Counted from the stretch's first letter, positions 1 to 7,183 are shown. The stretch: DNA of 11,178 nt from Chlorobiota bacterium (GCA_013153575.1 JAADEE010000061.1:1-11178), one strand, 5' to 3'. Notes: generated by a model not told the origin, from the letters alone. A program made the numbers and translations.

Positions 1-672
1 ATCTGGATTTGGCGGATTTGATAAATAACCTCCATTAAATGGCATATGGTTATCATCTGTTCCATTCATAAATAAAATAGAAATTGGATTAACCGGTAAA
101 TCACATTCAGAAACAGCAGGTTTTGCCGAAACAATAGATGCAACTGCTGCAATTTTATTATTTAATTCGATGCCTATTCTTTGTGCCATAAAACCGCCAT
201 TTGATGTTCCTGAAACATAAATTCTATTTAAGTTAACATTATATTTTGACGAAATATTATTAATTAATTCATCTATAAAATGAACATCATCTGCATCTGA
301 GCTAACATTACAATCTCCACGACAATCGTTCCAAGTTGGTTCTCCATATGCCCCATCTAAACCTTCCGGATAAACAACAATAAATTTCTCAACATCTGCA
401 ATATTCATCCATAATTTATAAGGTGTTTTATACCCACTTTCTCCTGTCATATCTTCAATATATACACCTCCTCCATGAAGCTCAAAAACAATAGGAACAG
501 AAATATCTTCAATATCTTTTGGTACATAAATAGCATATTTTCTTGAAATATTATTTATGGAAATTGATTTGTAAAACAGTCCTGTTTCTTGTTCTTTTGA
601 GTCATTTGGTTTATTACAACTAAAAAAAAACAAACTAATTAACAATAAGCTTATAAATATATTATTTTTCAT
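1..672 (-). CDS. Lipoprotein esterase, PHB-depolymerase/feruloyl-esterase-like alpha/beta hydrolase (C-terminus cut by window edge)
   Basis: The frame is open from the ATG at 670-672 down to base 1, giving 224 residues without a stop, so the C-terminus lies outside. The N-terminus is a lipoprotein signal: Lys-Asn-Asn, a hydrophobic stretch, then FFFSC with the lipid-accepting Cys at residue 19, followed by a charged linker. An oxyanion-type HGGG sits at 66-69. The nucleophile elbow GTSNGG (154-160 region, Ser157) fits GxSxG, and NGTDD (203-207) fits the Asp of the catalytic triad in the PHB depolymerase/LpqC group. The catalytic His would be in the missing part. Three Cys (117, 121, 190) could form disulphides in the envelope. 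The family hydrolyses esters such as polyhydroxybutyrate or feruloylated sugars; the substrate here cannot be told. It is read alone, after the terminator of the msr operon. The fold is well supported; the exact activity is inference. Confidence 0.85.
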   Translation of the reverse strand, partial: MKNNIFISLLLISLFFFSCNKPNDSKEQETGLFYKSISINNISRKYAIYVPKDIEDISVPIVFELHGGGVYIEDMTGESGYKTPYKLWMNIADVEKFIVVYPEGLDGAYGEPTWNDCRGDCNVSSDADDVHFIDELINNISSKYNVNLNRIYVSGTSNGGFMAQRIGIELNNKIAAVASIVSAKPAVSECDLPVNPISILFMNGTDDNHMPFNGGYLSNPPNPD

Positions 673-849
673 TATACTTATTTTACAATTTCGACTAATA
701 CAAAAATTATTTAATGATTATATTACTTCATATTATAATATTTTGTTTACTTTTTTATTCCTATACACTTTAAAAATACGAAATTTATTCGATGTTTATT
801 ATCAATATTGTAAAATAATCATTTTTAAATTGTATTTCATAACATAACT
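673..849. other. AT-rich intergenic region upstream of the esterase
   Basis: This 177-base non-coding stretch (217 bases between start and stop codons, the rest being the msr terminator) should hold the promoter of the esterase gene. No exact TAnnTTTG box is present on the minus strand. The nearest is a nine-base variant with one extra spacer base, TAATTTTTG, at 709-701, 28 bases before the ATG. I see no RNA gene or repeat. Confidence 0.4.
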
Positions 850-885
850 AAAAAAGCAACTCAAAAATTAATGAATTGCTTTTTT
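850..885 (-). terminator. Rho-independent terminator after msrBA
   Basis: Ten perfect base pairs join 850-859 (AAAAAAGCAA) and 876-885 (TTGCTTTTTT). After one C-A mismatch three more pairs follow (861-863 with 872-874). Read on the minus strand it begins five bases after the msr stop codon and ends in a run of six U, as an intrinsic terminator should. The symmetric A/T tracts would make it usable from the other strand too, but no plus-strand gene ends here. Confidence 0.8.
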
Positions 886-889
886 AAAT

Positions 890-1849
890 TTAAAACTTCT
901 TATTATAAAAATGGCAATAAGGTTTTGTGCCTTTATGCTCATAATAATCTTGATGATAATTTTCGGCTTTCCAAAATTTAGGAGCTTCTGTTAATTTTGT
1001 TGCTACTTTTAAGCCTTTTTCTTCTAAAATATTAATTAACTTCTCCGAAATAAGTTTCTGATTATCATTTGTATAAAATATTTCCGAACGATATTGATTG
1101 CCAATATCAGGTCCTTGTCCATCAACTTGCGTTGGGTCGTGAGTTTCAAAGAAAATCTTTGCTAATTCTTCATAACTTATTTCGTTAGGATTAAAAACAA
1201 CCTTAACAGCTTCGGCATGGCCTGTAGTTTTTGTGCAAACTTGTTCATAAGTTGGGTTTCTTACATGCCCGCCTATATAACCAACTTCTGTTGAAATTAC
1301 TCCTTTTTGTTTTTGCAACCAGTACTCTGTTCCCCAAAAACAACCTGATGCAAAAATTACAGTTTCAGTTTTAGGAATTTCAAAATCTTTTACAAAATCT
1401 TTCAAAGGACTAAATGATAAAGAAACTGAATTTACACAATGTCGTGTATTTTTTTCAGTATATCCTTCTCCTAAAAAAACATGTCCTAAATGCCCTCCAC
1501 AATTTGCACAAACAATTTCAGTTCTCATACCATCGGCATCAGGAATACGTTTTACGGCACCTTCAATTTCCTCATCAAAAGATGGCCAACCACAATGCCC
1601 GTCAAACTTTGCATCTGACTTATATAATGGTGTTCCACATTGCTTACAATTATATGTTCCTTCTTCAAAGAAGTTATCATATTTTCCTGTATGTGGTCTT
1701 TCTGTTCCCTTATGAAGTATTACTCTGGCTTCCTCCTCTGTTAATTTATTGTATTTCATAGTTTTACTATTCTTGTTTTCATTATTTATATTCTGACAAC
1801 TTAAAATTGAAAATGTAAAAATTATAAATAATGCTGTTGTATATTTCAT
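890..1849 (-). CDS. msrAB: Bifunctional peptide methionine sulfoxide reductase MsrB-MsrA, lipoprotein form
   Basis: This protein repairs oxidised methionine: MsrB reduces the R and MsrA the S sulfoxide. The order here is MsrB (about 33-148) then MsrA (about 160-319). MsrB shows the two zinc CxxC pairs (Cys68/71 and Cys114/117) and the catalytic Cys138 in RHCVNS. MsrA shows GCFWG with catalytic Cys170, GYIGG (190-194), HDPTQ (237-241), QYRS (252-255) and the NYHQDYY block near 297-303; Cys312 near the C-terminus could be a resolving Cys. The start gives a lipoprotein signal ending in ILSC (Cys18), so the enzyme should be anchored in the envelope, most likely facing the periplasm. A second Met at residue 31 (1757-1759), again followed by Lys-Tyr-Asn, lies just before the MsrB domain and could give a cytosolic form, but the intact signal favours the first ATG. 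It follows the DUF554 gene by 10 bases, so the two are probably co-transcribed. Confidence 0.95.
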   Translation of the reverse strand: MKYTTALFIIFTFSILSCQNINNENKNSKTMKYNKLTEEEARVILHKGTERPHTGKYDNFFEEGTYNCKQCGTPLYKSDAKFDGHCGWPSFDEEIEGAVKRIPDADGMRTEIVCANCGGHLGHVFLGEGYTEKNTRHCVNSVSLSFSPLKDFVKDFEIPKTETVIFASGCFWGTEYWLQKQKGVISTEVGYIGGHVRNPTYEQVCTKTTGHAEAVKVVFNPNEISYEELAKIFFETHDPTQVDGQGPDIGNQYRSEIFYTNDNQKLISEKLINILEEKGLKVATKLTEAPKFWKAENYHQDYYEHKGTKPYCHFYNKKF

Positions 1850-1859
1850 CTTTAGTTTC

Positions 1860-2555
1860 TTAAAATTCTAAATTATATTCTAACTTTATCCAAGCTAAAA
1901 CAACCGCAATAATTAATGCAGGAAATAAGTTAAATACTTTTATTTTCTTAATTTCAAGAATATTAATTCCCAGTCCGATTAATAAAATCCCTCCTACTGC
2001 TGTAAGTTCATTTATTAAACTTGCATCAATAAATTCACCAAAATATATTGCTAAAAGTGTTAATCCTCCTTGAAAAATTAACATAGGAATAACTGAAAAT
2101 GCAACTCCAACACCAAAAGCCGAAGCTAATGCAATTGAAGAAAAACCATCCATCACTGATTTTGTTATTAAAAGTGTTGCATCTCCTTTCATTCCTTCTT
2201 CAAATGCACCTAAAATTGTCATTGAACCTATGCAGTAAAGTAAAAACGCTGTTAATAATCCTTCTGAAAATTTTTCTCCTCCAAATTTCATTTTATTTTT
2301 AACCTTTCCCACAACTTTCTCTATAAATTCCTCAATATCAATCACTTCCCCAACAACTCCACCTATTACCAAACTAAATACAAGGATTAAATAACTGTTT
2401 GTTTTCATTGCCATTACAAAACCTAAAAATAATGTAAACAAGCCCATTCCTTGAAAAACTGTTTTAATAATTTTCTCCGGCATTTTTTTTCTTAAAAGTA
2501 ATCCGAAACTACTTCCTACTAAAACTGTAATTATATTAATTATTGTTCCTAACAT
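1860..2555 (-). CDS. DUF554 family membrane protein (YdfK/YqgA-like)
   Basis: A 231-residue very hydrophobic protein with about six or seven membrane segments. It matches the DUF554 family along its whole length: an N-terminal membrane helix followed by a basic LLRKKMPE stretch (20-27), a GSMTILGA signature (110-117), KSVMDGFSS (132-140) and a C-terminal GGILLIGLGINIL (188-200). Family members are about 220-240 residues, so it looks complete. A transport role is sometimes proposed for the family, but no substrate is established. It starts on the ATG at 2553-2555 just after the porT terminator and ends 10 bases before msrBA, which suggests a two-gene operon. The GGAGG found 19 bases before the ATG is part of the terminator stem and too far away to act as a ribosome site. 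Confidence 0.85.
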   Translation of the reverse strand: MLGTIINIITVLVGSSFGLLLRKKMPEKIIKTVFQGMGLFTLFLGFVMAMKTNSYLILVFSLVIGGVVGEVIDIEEFIEKVVGKVKNKMKFGGEKFSEGLLTAFLLYCIGSMTILGAFEEGMKGDATLLITKSVMDGFSSIALASAFGVGVAFSVIPMLIFQGGLTLLAIYFGEFIDASLINELTAVGGILLIGLGINILEIKKIKVFNLFPALIIAVVLAWIKLEYNLEF

Positions 2556-2569
2556 ATTTTTAATTATAA

Positions 2570-2608
2570 AAAAACCTCCAAAGTTTAAATAAACTATTGA
2601 AGGTTTTT
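2570..2608 (-). terminator. Rho-independent terminator after porT
   Basis: A long hairpin: AAAAACCT (2570-2577) pairs with AGGTTTTT (2601-2608), then one C-A mismatch, CAA with TTG (2579-2581/2597-2599), a one-base bulge, and AGTTTA with TAAACT (2582-2587/2590-2595) around a two-base loop. On the minus strand it starts about 20 bases after the porT stop and the transcript ends in seven U. It separates porT from the DUF554-msrBA pair, whose own promoter must lie within or just after it. Confidence 0.8.
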
Positions 2609-2628
2609 ATGTTTTTTATATAGTTTAT

Positions 2629-3354
2629 TTATTCGAAATGAAATGATAACATTATAATCTTAGATTTTAAATATTTTATTGCTCCGGTATATTCTGTATT
2701 ATCATCAATTAACATATTATTAAGCCCAACTCCCATTTTTATTTCAGGAGAAAACTTAAAATATGGAAGATAAAAATCAAAACCAACTCCAAATTCTGCA
2801 TAAATATCAGTTTGTTCAAGTCGTATCATAGGCATTTGGTCTTCCGGAATCTTCTTTTTTGCTGCTAAATCCATTTTAGGATTAACACCACCTATAACAT
2901 AAATTCTATAATTATTTATTCTTTGCGATTTATATTTAAGAAGTAAAGGAAACTCTAAAAAGGTTGAAGATAAAACCATTGTATGTTCCTCAAAATAAGG
3001 ATTTCCTTCTGCATCTTCTTTTAGAAGATTATATTTTAAATCTCGTTGTGTAAAAGTTAAGTTTATCAGAAATCTTAAATCAAAAAACTTTCCTAATCTT
3101 AAATTTGAAATTGGTCCTAAATGAAATCCCGGTTGTTGTTTATTTTCAATACCGTAAACTTCTTTTATTTGTGTTGTATCAAAAAATATATCTGAATTTC
3201 TGATATAAAAATCTGATGTATTTAACCCAACAGTAAAACCAAAATGTAATCTTTTTTGGTCATACAAACGTAAATTTTGCACAATGCTTTTTTGCGAAAA
3301 GCCATAAAAAGCCGAAAAAAGTATTATAAAAATTATTAAAATCTTTTTGTTCAT
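2629..3354 (-). CDS. porT: Type IX secretion system protein PorT (SprT), outer-membrane beta-barrel
   Basis: A 241-residue protein with a signal peptide ending at about FYGFSQ (residue 21), then a body of alternating hydrophobic and polar residues typical of a small outer-membrane barrel. I recognise PorT by the segment after the signal (short basic linker, HFGFTVGLNTSDF at 37-49), by the length close to 240, and by a last strand ending in an aromatic residue (LSFHFE). PorT is required for secretion by the type IX system in Porphyromonas and, as SprT, in Flavobacterium; its molecular task is poorly defined. In many Bacteroidota porT stands next to ubiE; here its upstream neighbour is an unknown secreted protein on the same strand, 77 bases away. 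A strong terminator follows. It could be a more general PorT-family barrel rather than the true secretion component, but porQ in the same window strengthens the call. Confidence 0.75.
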   Translation of the reverse strand: MNKKILIIFIILFSAFYGFSQKSIVQNLRLYDQKRLHFGFTVGLNTSDFYIRNSDIFFDTTQIKEVYGIENKQQPGFHLGPISNLRLGKFFDLRFLINLTFTQRDLKYNLLKEDAEGNPYFEEHTMVLSSTFLEFPLLLKYKSQRINNYRIYVIGGVNPKMDLAAKKKIPEDQMPMIRLEQTDIYAEFGVGFDFYLPYFKFSPEIKMGVGLNNMLIDDNTEYTGAIKYLKSKIIMLSFHFE

Positions 3355-3370
3355 ATTTTCTATGAATTTA

Positions 3371-3403
3371 TTTTCTAACTTCTAAACAGAAATTATTAGA
3401 AAA
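3371..3403 (-). other. Weak AT-rich hairpin between the unknown OMP gene and porT
   Basis: TTTTCTAA (3371-3378) pairs perfectly with TTAGAAAA (3396-3403); inside an asymmetric internal loop there is a second four-base stem TTCT/AGAA (3380-3383/3388-3391) with loop AAAC. On the minus strand it is not followed by a U tract and has only two G-C pairs, so it is probably not an efficient terminator. It may be a transcript end-processing or 5' leader structure of porT, or chance in AT-rich DNA. Confidence 0.3.
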
Positions 3404-3431
3404 AATTGTAATGTTTTAAAGATTTAATATT

Positions 3432-4190
3432 CTAAAAACCAAACATTAAGTCAAATGTTGGGTATAAACCTCCATCATTTCCAAACGGAAATTTTCCGTA
3501 ACTGTATATTGCTCCTGCTTTAATTGCAAATTTATCAGATTTTCTCCATGTAATTTTAAAGTTATTTTCTGTAATAAAACCTGCATCGTCTTGCGACAAA
3601 TAAAATGCTTTAAAGGAATAATCATAGAAAAAATTATTATATAAATTTCCTGTTACATCAATTCCTCCGTAAGGTGTAAATGTATTATTAAGTGCATATG
3701 TTCTTGGGTAAACCATGTGCCACTCAATATAAGTAAATTCAGAATCTCCAAAGTTTAATGATAAGTCAACTCCTAAACTAAAAGTAAATGTTTGATTAAA
3801 TTTATCAATACTTATTAATGCTGCATTGTTAAATTTAAACATTTGCGGAATTGTACTTGTTGCAGGCAATATCCCTCCTGCTCCTTCTGTTGAAATCATA
3901 TTATATAAAAGTGTTGGATAGGTAAATTTATGAACACTTGAAAATCTGTATTTTTCATTTGCTTTCCATTGCTTTTTTAAACTTGCATTTGGTATAATGA
4001 AAAATAACAATGGATGAACCGATAATTCTCTATTGTTTTTTAATCCCATTTTAAATGGTGAAAAAATTCCGGTTTCTTTTCTTCCTTGCTCTAAAACATC
4101 AGCAGTATTGTCTGACCATTTTAGGCTTTGAGCATTACTTGTTGTAGCTATTGCAAAAATGCTTATAATGATTATTATTTTGAATTTCAT
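3432..4190 (-). CDS. Unrecognised secreted, probably outer-membrane beta-barrel protein
   Basis: I do not recognise a named family. The ATG at 4188-4190 opens a clear Sec signal peptide ending in SNAQ (residues 18-21), with the usual Bacteroidota Ala-Gln cleavage site. The mature part (about 231 residues) has no other membrane helix, no Cys, and many short stretches of alternating hydrophobic residues with abundant Tyr, Phe and Asn (for example TFSLGVDLSLNF at 135-146 region and the closing FDLMFGF). That pattern and the C-terminal Phe suggest an outer-membrane barrel. It lies between an EEP-fold lipoprotein (47 bases upstream) and porT (77 bases downstream), all on one strand, so a shared transcript is possible. 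A role in the envelope, perhaps linked to secretion, is inference from position only. Confidence 0.7.
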   Translation of the reverse strand: MKFKIIIIISIFAIATTSNAQSLKWSDNTADVLEQGRKETGIFSPFKMGLKNNRELSVHPLLFFIIPNASLKKQWKANEKYRFSSVHKFTYPTLLYNMISTEGAGGILPATSTIPQMFKFNNAALISIDKFNQTFTFSLGVDLSLNFGDSEFTYIEWHMVYPRTYALNNTFTPYGGIDVTGNLYNNFFYDYSFKAFYLSQDDAGFITENNFKITWRKSDKFAIKAGAIYSYGKFPFGNDGGLYPTFDLMFGF

Positions 4191-4206
4191 AAGTTTGTAT
4201 TTTATG

Positions 4207-4233
4207 ATTAAAGTCTAAAAAAAGACCTTTAAT
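4207..4233 (-). other. Hairpin after the EEP lipoprotein gene, possible weak terminator
   Basis: ATTAAAG (4207-4213) pairs with CTTTAAT (4227-4233); past a one-base bulge TCT pairs with AGA (4214-4216/4223-4225) around a six-base A loop. It begins five bases after the stop of the minus-strand gene ending at 4238. The run of U on the transcript is in the loop, not after the stem, so it may attenuate or protect a 3' end rather than stop transcription fully. Confidence 0.4.
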
Positions 4234-4237
4234 ATTT

Positions 4238-5347
4238 TTATTTTAATGATATTTTTACTGAAAGAGGCGCATGGTCAGATAAAGGCATTGTTGGAATACC
4301 ATCGTCATTACCTGTTTGATGAACTTTACCTGAATTTCCTGTAAATTCGTCATTAGTAAAAATGTAATCTAACTTTCTGTTCCAAAAACCATCTTTATCA
4401 GAAGTAAATGAATAATAATTTTCTTGTGATGCTTCGGTTGTTCCATATTTATCAAGGCTAATTGCTGCTTTATAATCATCATAAAACATTCTCATATCAT
4501 CTAATTGTCCTGCAAAACCACTTTCATAATAATCAGAACTTTCATCACATGCTGCATCATCAAAATTTTCATAAACAACAGAATTTGGTGGAATTGTATT
4601 AAAATCTCCTCCTAAAATAAAAGTTTTTCCTTCTGAATTTGTTTTATCAACTTCATCTTTTATTGTATTAAGTTGTTTTAATTTTGTTCCATCATCAGAA
4701 TATGCCGAAGTGTGAGTATTATAAAGAACAAAATTTTTACTTGCAACATTTATGTTTGCCTTTAATATATTTCTTCTTAAATAAAAATATTGAACAATTG
4801 CAGGATCTTCTTCAATTAAAGAAAGAGGAATCCTTTCAGCATTTGTTAATTCATATTTTGATAAAATTGCATTTCCTGAATTTACTTTACCAACACCATC
4901 ACTTGGTACATAATCTGCTTGCCATTGTGATGCATAAACTCCATAATTCAAATCGGTGTTATCTAAAATCATTTGCACCTCATCAACAAAAGCTGAACGT
5001 TTTGATAAGATATCAGCTTCTTGTAAATAAATAACATCTGGATCTAACGAATTTATTTTTTCAATAACTCCATTCATGTTATCAATTACTTCATCCTTAT
5101 TCATTAAAACTCTATCACCATAACAATCGAAGAAAAAATCAATTCTTCCACCACCGAATTTAATATTCCATGTTACAACCTTTAAGGTATCACCTGTTGT
5201 TGGTGTTTTAATATTTGCTGCTTTGTAATAAGTTACAGCATCTGCATTATCTTCATTTTCAATAATTGTATTGAAAGGATCGCAGGAAGCAACTAACAAC
5301 ATTACTATTAGCAATGTGCTTCCTAAAATTTTACTTAATTTTATCAT
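4238..5347 (-). CDS. Endonuclease/exonuclease/phosphatase (EEP) fold lipoprotein
   Basis: A 369-residue protein with a lipoprotein signal ending in LVASC (Cys22), so it should be anchored in the envelope. The rest is the DNase I-like EEP domain with its metal and catalytic motifs in order: TWNIKFGGG (59-67, Asn61), YLQEAD (107-112, metal Glu110), SGNAIL (157-162), NTHTS (210-214, His212), GGDFNT (246-251, Asp248 and Asn250), KLDYIF (325-330, Asp327) and SDHAPL (357-362, Asp358-His359). All key residues are present, so it is likely active. The fold covers DNases, sphingomyelinases and sugar- or lipid-phosphate phosphatases, and the substrate cannot be read from the sequence. An insert with FFFDCYGD at 71-78 lies after the first motif, and Cys75 and Cys267 could form a disulphide. 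The gene has its own candidate promoter box at 5370-5377 and leads toward the unknown OMP and porT. Confidence 0.88.
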   Translation of the reverse strand: MIKLSKILGSTLLIVMLLVASCDPFNTIIENEDNADAVTYYKAANIKTPTTGDTLKVVTWNIKFGGGRIDFFFDCYGDRVLMNKDEVIDNMNGVIEKINSLDPDVIYLQEADILSKRSAFVDEVQMILDNTDLNYGVYASQWQADYVPSDGVGKVNSGNAILSKYELTNAERIPLSLIEEDPAIVQYFYLRRNILKANINVASKNFVLYNTHTSAYSDDGTKLKQLNTIKDEVDKTNSEGKTFILGGDFNTIPPNSVVYENFDDAACDESSDYYESGFAGQLDDMRMFYDDYKAAISLDKYGTTEASQENYYSFTSDKDGFWNRKLDYIFTNDEFTGNSGKVHQTGNDDGIPTMPLSDHAPLSVKISLK

Positions 5348-5369
5348 ATTGTTTGTTTTTTAATATGTA

Positions 5370-5377
5370 CAAAGTTA
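5370..5377 (-). promoter_or_regulatory. Candidate Bacteroidota -7 box (TAACTTTG) for the EEP lipoprotein gene
   Basis: The minus strand reads TAACTTTG, an exact match to the TAnnTTTG box used by the main sigma factor of this phylum. It ends 22 bases before the ATG, which would give a leader of about 15 bases. No TTTG is seen at the expected -33 distance, and the site is short, so chance cannot be excluded in AT-rich DNA. Confidence 0.4.
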
Positions 5378-5415
5378 TTATTTTTTTTTGAAATATTCTA
5401 ACTGCATATGGTTCA

Positions 5416-7113
5416 TTACAATTTATCCAACTCTGTTTTTACAAAGTCCATTAGTTCCGAAATATATTCTTTACTAAAATTAAATTCAATTCCTGCTGTT
5501 TTATAAATTTCAGGAATAGAAACTGAATATCCTAATTTTAAAGCATTTTCATAATCATCCAAAGCTTTTTGAGGATTATTTTTAAAATTTCGCCAAATTG
5601 CTATAGCTCCAAGTTGTGCAATTCCGTATTCAATATAATAAAAAGGTACTTCAAAAATGTGCATTTGTCTTTGCCACATTACCGAATAATATTTCTCATA
5701 ACCCGACCAGTCAATAATATCACTGCCAAATTCTTTTGCAATTTTAGTCCAAATTTCTTTGCGTTCTTCTGCATTATGGTCAGGGTTCAAATATAATTGA
5801 TGCTGAAATTTATCAACCGTTGCTATCCATGGCAATACTGAAAGTACACCTTCAAGGTGAGTACGTTTTGCACGTTTAAGGTCTTCATTATCAGAATAAA
5901 ACACATCCCAGTATTCCGAGGAAATAAGTTCCATTGACATTGATGCAAGTTCTGCAACTTCACTTGGAAGCTCCTTAAAATCAACAAGTTCTAAATCACT
6001 ACTTAAGAAAGAATGAATTGCATGTCCGCCTTCATGCATCATAGTTTCTAAATCTCGTTGATTGCCTGTTGCATTCATAAAAATAAATGGAATATTGCTT
6101 TCATAAAGAGGATAATTATAACCGCCCGGAGCTTTCCCTTTTCGAGAATTTAAATCTAAAAATGAATTTTCTTTCATAATTTTAAGATATTCGCCATATT
6201 TAGGACGAACTTTTGTGAAAACTTCTATTGCCTTATCAATCAGCTCATCTCCATCTTTAAAAGGTTTAAGTGCAGGTTTTAAATCAACATCTACTGATGT
6301 ATCATAAGGTTTTAAAACATCATATCCAAGTTTTGCTTTTCTTTCTAAATTAATTTTATCAATTATAGGCAAAACTTCCGATTTTATTGAGTTATGAAAA
6401 GAAATACAATCATCAATTGTGTAATCAAAACGTTTTAATGCCGAGTGCATATAATCTCTATAATTATCAAAATCAGCATTTTGAGCAACTTTATGTCTTT
6501 TTTGTATAAGTTCAGAAAGCAAAGCATCTAACTTTTCATTATCTTTAAAACGCCTTTCTTGAATAAGCTCAAAAACTTCTTTTCTAACATCTCTGTTTAT
6601 ATCTTTAAGGAAGTTTCCTGCTTTTTGCAAAGTCATTTCTTCACCTTTATAAGTTACAGTCATAGCACCTGAAATTGTGCCAAATTCTCTTTCCTTTTGT
6701 TGAAGTTCCGAAAATAAATCAATGTTTTCTTTACGGAAAAGTTCAATTGAACGCTTTATCTTTTTAATTGCAATTTCATATTTCTTTGCATCAAGTTCTT
6801 TAAGAAACTCATTGTTAATCAACTTTCTATCTAACACATCAGAATATTCGGAAACAACAGGTTCAATTTCTGTAACGAAAAAATTAAAGCTTTCAGCAAG
6901 TTTTTTATCGGCAGTATTGCAACTCATTTTTATATATCTCCATGCTGCATCTTCTTCTAAAAATGCTTCTGTTTCACTTTTATCTGCCCACCATTTTTTT
7001 AAATCTTCAACAGAATTTATAGGTCTATTTTTTAAATCTTCAAGATAAGGAATAATATCATCTTTCGATTTTATTATAATATCGTTTTTTATAAAATTTC
7101 TTTTGGTTTTCAT
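5416..7113 (-). CDS. M3 family zinc oligoendopeptidase
   Basis: A cytosolic zinc metallopeptidase of 565 residues that should cut short peptides. The active site HEGGH is at 360-364 (two zinc His and the catalytic Glu), within MMHEGGHAIHSF, and ELPSEVAEL (381-389) carries the Glu expected as third zinc ligand. The HEGGH form and length fit the branch of M3 peptidases distinct from classical PepF, which usually has HEMGH, so I give no gene symbol. The C-terminal half keeps the GYxxxxYP-type substrate loop (GGYNYPLYESNIPF near 330-343) and WQRQMHIFEVPFYYIEYG. I choose the ATG at 7111-7113. The frame can be extended 10 codons to a TTG at 7141-7143, but that TTG overlaps a candidate promoter box and adds only an AT-derived Asn/Phe/Lys tail. 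There is no signal peptide. It diverges from porQ and is 68 bases from the next gene. Confidence 0.93.
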   Translation of the reverse strand: MKTKRNFIKNDIIIKSKDDIIPYLEDLKNRPINSVEDLKKWWADKSETEAFLEEDAAWRYIKMSCNTADKKLAESFNFFVTEIEPVVSEYSDVLDRKLINNEFLKELDAKKYEIAIKKIKRSIELFRKENIDLFSELQQKEREFGTISGAMTVTYKGEEMTLQKAGNFLKDINRDVRKEVFELIQERRFKDNEKLDALLSELIQKRHKVAQNADFDNYRDYMHSALKRFDYTIDDCISFHNSIKSEVLPIIDKINLERKAKLGYDVLKPYDTSVDVDLKPALKPFKDGDELIDKAIEVFTKVRPKYGEYLKIMKENSFLDLNSRKGKAPGGYNYPLYESNIPFIFMNATGNQRDLETMMHEGGHAIHSFLSSDLELVDFKELPSEVAELASMSMELISSEYWDVFYSDNEDLKRAKRTHLEGVLSVLPWIATVDKFQHQLYLNPDHNAEERKEIWTKIAKEFGSDIIDWSGYEKYYSVMWQRQMHIFEVPFYYIEYGIAQLGAIAIWRNFKNNPQKALDDYENALKLGYSVSIPEIYKTAGIEFNFSKEYISELMDFVKTELDKL

Positions 7114-7140
7114 CGTTAAGAATTTATTAAAATTATTGTT

Positions 7141-7148
7141 CAAAATTA
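7141..7148 (-). promoter_or_regulatory. Candidate -7 box (TAATTTTG) for the M3 peptidase gene
   Basis: On the minus strand the sequence TAATTTTG matches TAnnTTTG exactly and ends 27 bases before the preferred ATG. Its final TTG is the same triplet that could serve as an upstream start codon, which argues that this triplet is untranscribed DNA rather than a start. No clear -33 TTTG is seen. Confidence 0.35.
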
Positions 7149-7175
7149 AAATTTAAGTATGAATTTAAAAAGTTT

Positions 7176-7183
7176 TATATTTG
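7176..7183 (+). promoter_or_regulatory. Candidate -7 box (TATATTTG) for porQ
   Basis: TATATTTG matches TAnnTTTG exactly and lies 64 bases before the porQ ATG, giving a predicted leader of some 55-60 bases. With the box at 7141-7148 on the other strand it makes this 134-base region a plausible divergent promoter. A -33 TTTG is not evident. Confidence 0.4.

Noticed and set aside
1414..1761. Plus-strand open frame of 115 codons opposite msrBA
   Set aside because: It lies wholly antisense to a gene with clear catalytic motifs; its His/Leu/Gln-rich translation is what the reverse strand of AT-rich coding DNA gives. The same holds for 2099-2302, 4684-5034, 5569-5796 and 6722-7048.
2575..2579. GGAGG on the minus strand as ribosome site for the DUF554 gene
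   Set aside because: It is 19 bases from the ATG and forms the stem of the terminator; this phylum seldom uses Shine-Dalgarno pairing.
3371..3403. Hairpin before porT as an intrinsic terminator
   Set aside because: It lacks a U tract on the transcribed strand and has almost no G-C pairs; kept only as a low-confidence structure.
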